Assembly (NCBI GenBank): GCA_018060305.1
Contig: JAGOWF010000032.1
Coordinates: 1 to 14,561 of the forward strand
Reading direction: 5' to 3'
Length of the DNA stretch: 14,561 nucleotides
Origin: Pyrinomonadaceae bacterium
Lineage (GTDB): Bacteria; Acidobacteriota; Blastocatellia; Pyrinomonadales; Pyrinomonadaceae
Below the pieces are notes generated by a model, which saw only the letters and a program-made list of their open reading frames with translations, had not been told where the DNA came from and did no database searches. This document shows, in pieces, positions 14,162-14,561 of this stretch. Numbering within the stretch: position 1 is the first letter of the stretch; each line of letters begins with the position of its first letter. The translations under genes were made by a program, and so were the position numbers.

Positions 14162-14325
14162 TTTAACAGCGTGATTATACTCCTTTTTTGCTTCGCTGCG
14201 ACAGGGAATTGTCTTGTTTCGATCTACGAGGGGACACAGCATACGGCCGGACGGGCATTTTTCGGCCCTGCTGCAAATCGTGATAAAATCCTTGCGTTAT
14301 CATATGCCGGAGGTTTATCTGCCTG
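14162..14325. other. Divergent intergenic region
   Basis: 164 nt between the divergent sigma gene and the CxxCH-protein gene. Besides the - strand TATAAT, TAAAAT on the + strand at 14284-14289 (5 of 6 to -10) could serve the right-hand gene, but its -35 region is poor. No inverted repeat of the kind seen in the housekeeping block was found. Confidence 0.35.
14174..14202 (-). promoter_or_regulatory. Candidate -10 box for the sigma-kinase unit
   Basis: A perfect TATAAT is read on the - strand at 14179-14174. The hexamer 17 nt upstream (GTCGCA, 14202-14197) is a poor -35 match. Transcription would start about 5-7 nt before the ATG at 14161, giving an almost leaderless mRNA. AAGGAG at 14185-14180 is too far from the ATG to act as its ribosome binding site. 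Confidence 0.4.
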
Positions 14326-14561
14326 ATGCGTCGAATTAAGCTATTTTGTGTTGCGTTTTGTGCTGCTTTCGCTGTCTTTGCCATCGTTAGCAATGATGCC
14401 CGAATGATCGAGCGTGCCCGTGGCTACTCTACGGGCCCGCCTGCTGGGTTTACGGGTGCTCCCGACGAAACTACTTGCGCAGCCTGTCACTCGGGCCCGA
14501 GCACAACAGGACAGTTCTCGATCACCGCTCCCTCGTCATATGTGCCGGGGCAGACGTATCT
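14326..14561 (+). CDS. Exported CxxCH protein (3' partial)
   Basis: The first 78 residues only; the frame runs off the right edge. The N-terminus is a signal peptide or anchor (MRRIKLF, hydrophobic 8-21). Residues 34-60 read GYSTGPPAGFTGAPDETTCAACHSGPS, with a heme-c type motif CAACH at 51-55. This TGAPxExTCxxCH pattern followed by a beta-rich stretch resembles the choice-of-anchor V / Reelin-like proteins of environmental bacteria. Function is unknown; covalent heme attachment is possible but unproven. GGAGG at 14309-14313 lies 12 nt before the ATG, a long but usable spacing. It is divergent from the sigma-kinase unit. Confidence 0.75.
   Translation, partial: MRRIKLFCVAFCAAFAVFAIVSNDARMIERARGYSTGPPAGFTGAPDETTCAACHSGPSTTGQFSITAPSSYVPGQTY

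Overview
The window looks like the chromosome of a Gram-negative-type bacterium, most likely Acidobacteriota (perhaps class Blastocatellia). This is an inference from four features: the alpha-type ribosomal operon runs straight into accB-accC; a PEP-CTERM surface protein is present; an ECF sigma factor overlaps a membrane Ser/Thr kinase with a TPR tail; and a CxxCH protein follows. No single gene proves the phylum.

Bases 1-9096 are a housekeeping block on the + strand: map (5' end cut off), rpmJ, rpsM, rpsK, rpsD, rpoA, rplQ, accB, accC, rpsO and pnp. All are intact apart from map. They cover translation (S13, S11, S4, L17, L36, S15), transcription (RpoA), initiator-Met removal, the first step of fatty acid synthesis (biotin carboxyl carrier and biotin carboxylase) and RNA turnover (PNPase). 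infA, often found between map and rpmJ, is absent. Candidate promoters lie just after map (778-806) and upstream of rpsO (6382-6410). A strong intrinsic terminator closes the block at 9215-9250.

The most unusual structure is in the gaps. Most gaps of this block hold a long inverted repeat built from short iterated words. In four gaps the words keep a strict 7-nt phase, but each gap uses a different word (GTTCAGN, TTGGATT, GTGGTCA, and CTAATAA/GTGAATA types). Ahead of rpsK, rplQ and accC the hairpin starts about 5-6 nt after the upstream stop codon and ends 6-11 nt before the next ATG, and no Shine-Dalgarno sequence is visible. Folding would bring stop and start codons close together. The rpsO-pnp gap instead holds a chain of mutually exclusive hairpins ending in a terminator right against the pnp ribosome binding site, which resembles an attenuator.

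Bases 9515-11196 encode two exported proteins on the + strand. One is a PEP-CTERM protein with a (TPTPxV)n repeat; the other is a secreted protein with PEGA-like, Ig-like and OmpA-like regions. They end at a bidirectional terminator shared with the convergent - strand unit (14161-11245), an ECF sigma factor overlapping a transmembrane Ser/Thr kinase. A divergent exported CxxCH protein starts at 14326 and runs off the right edge.
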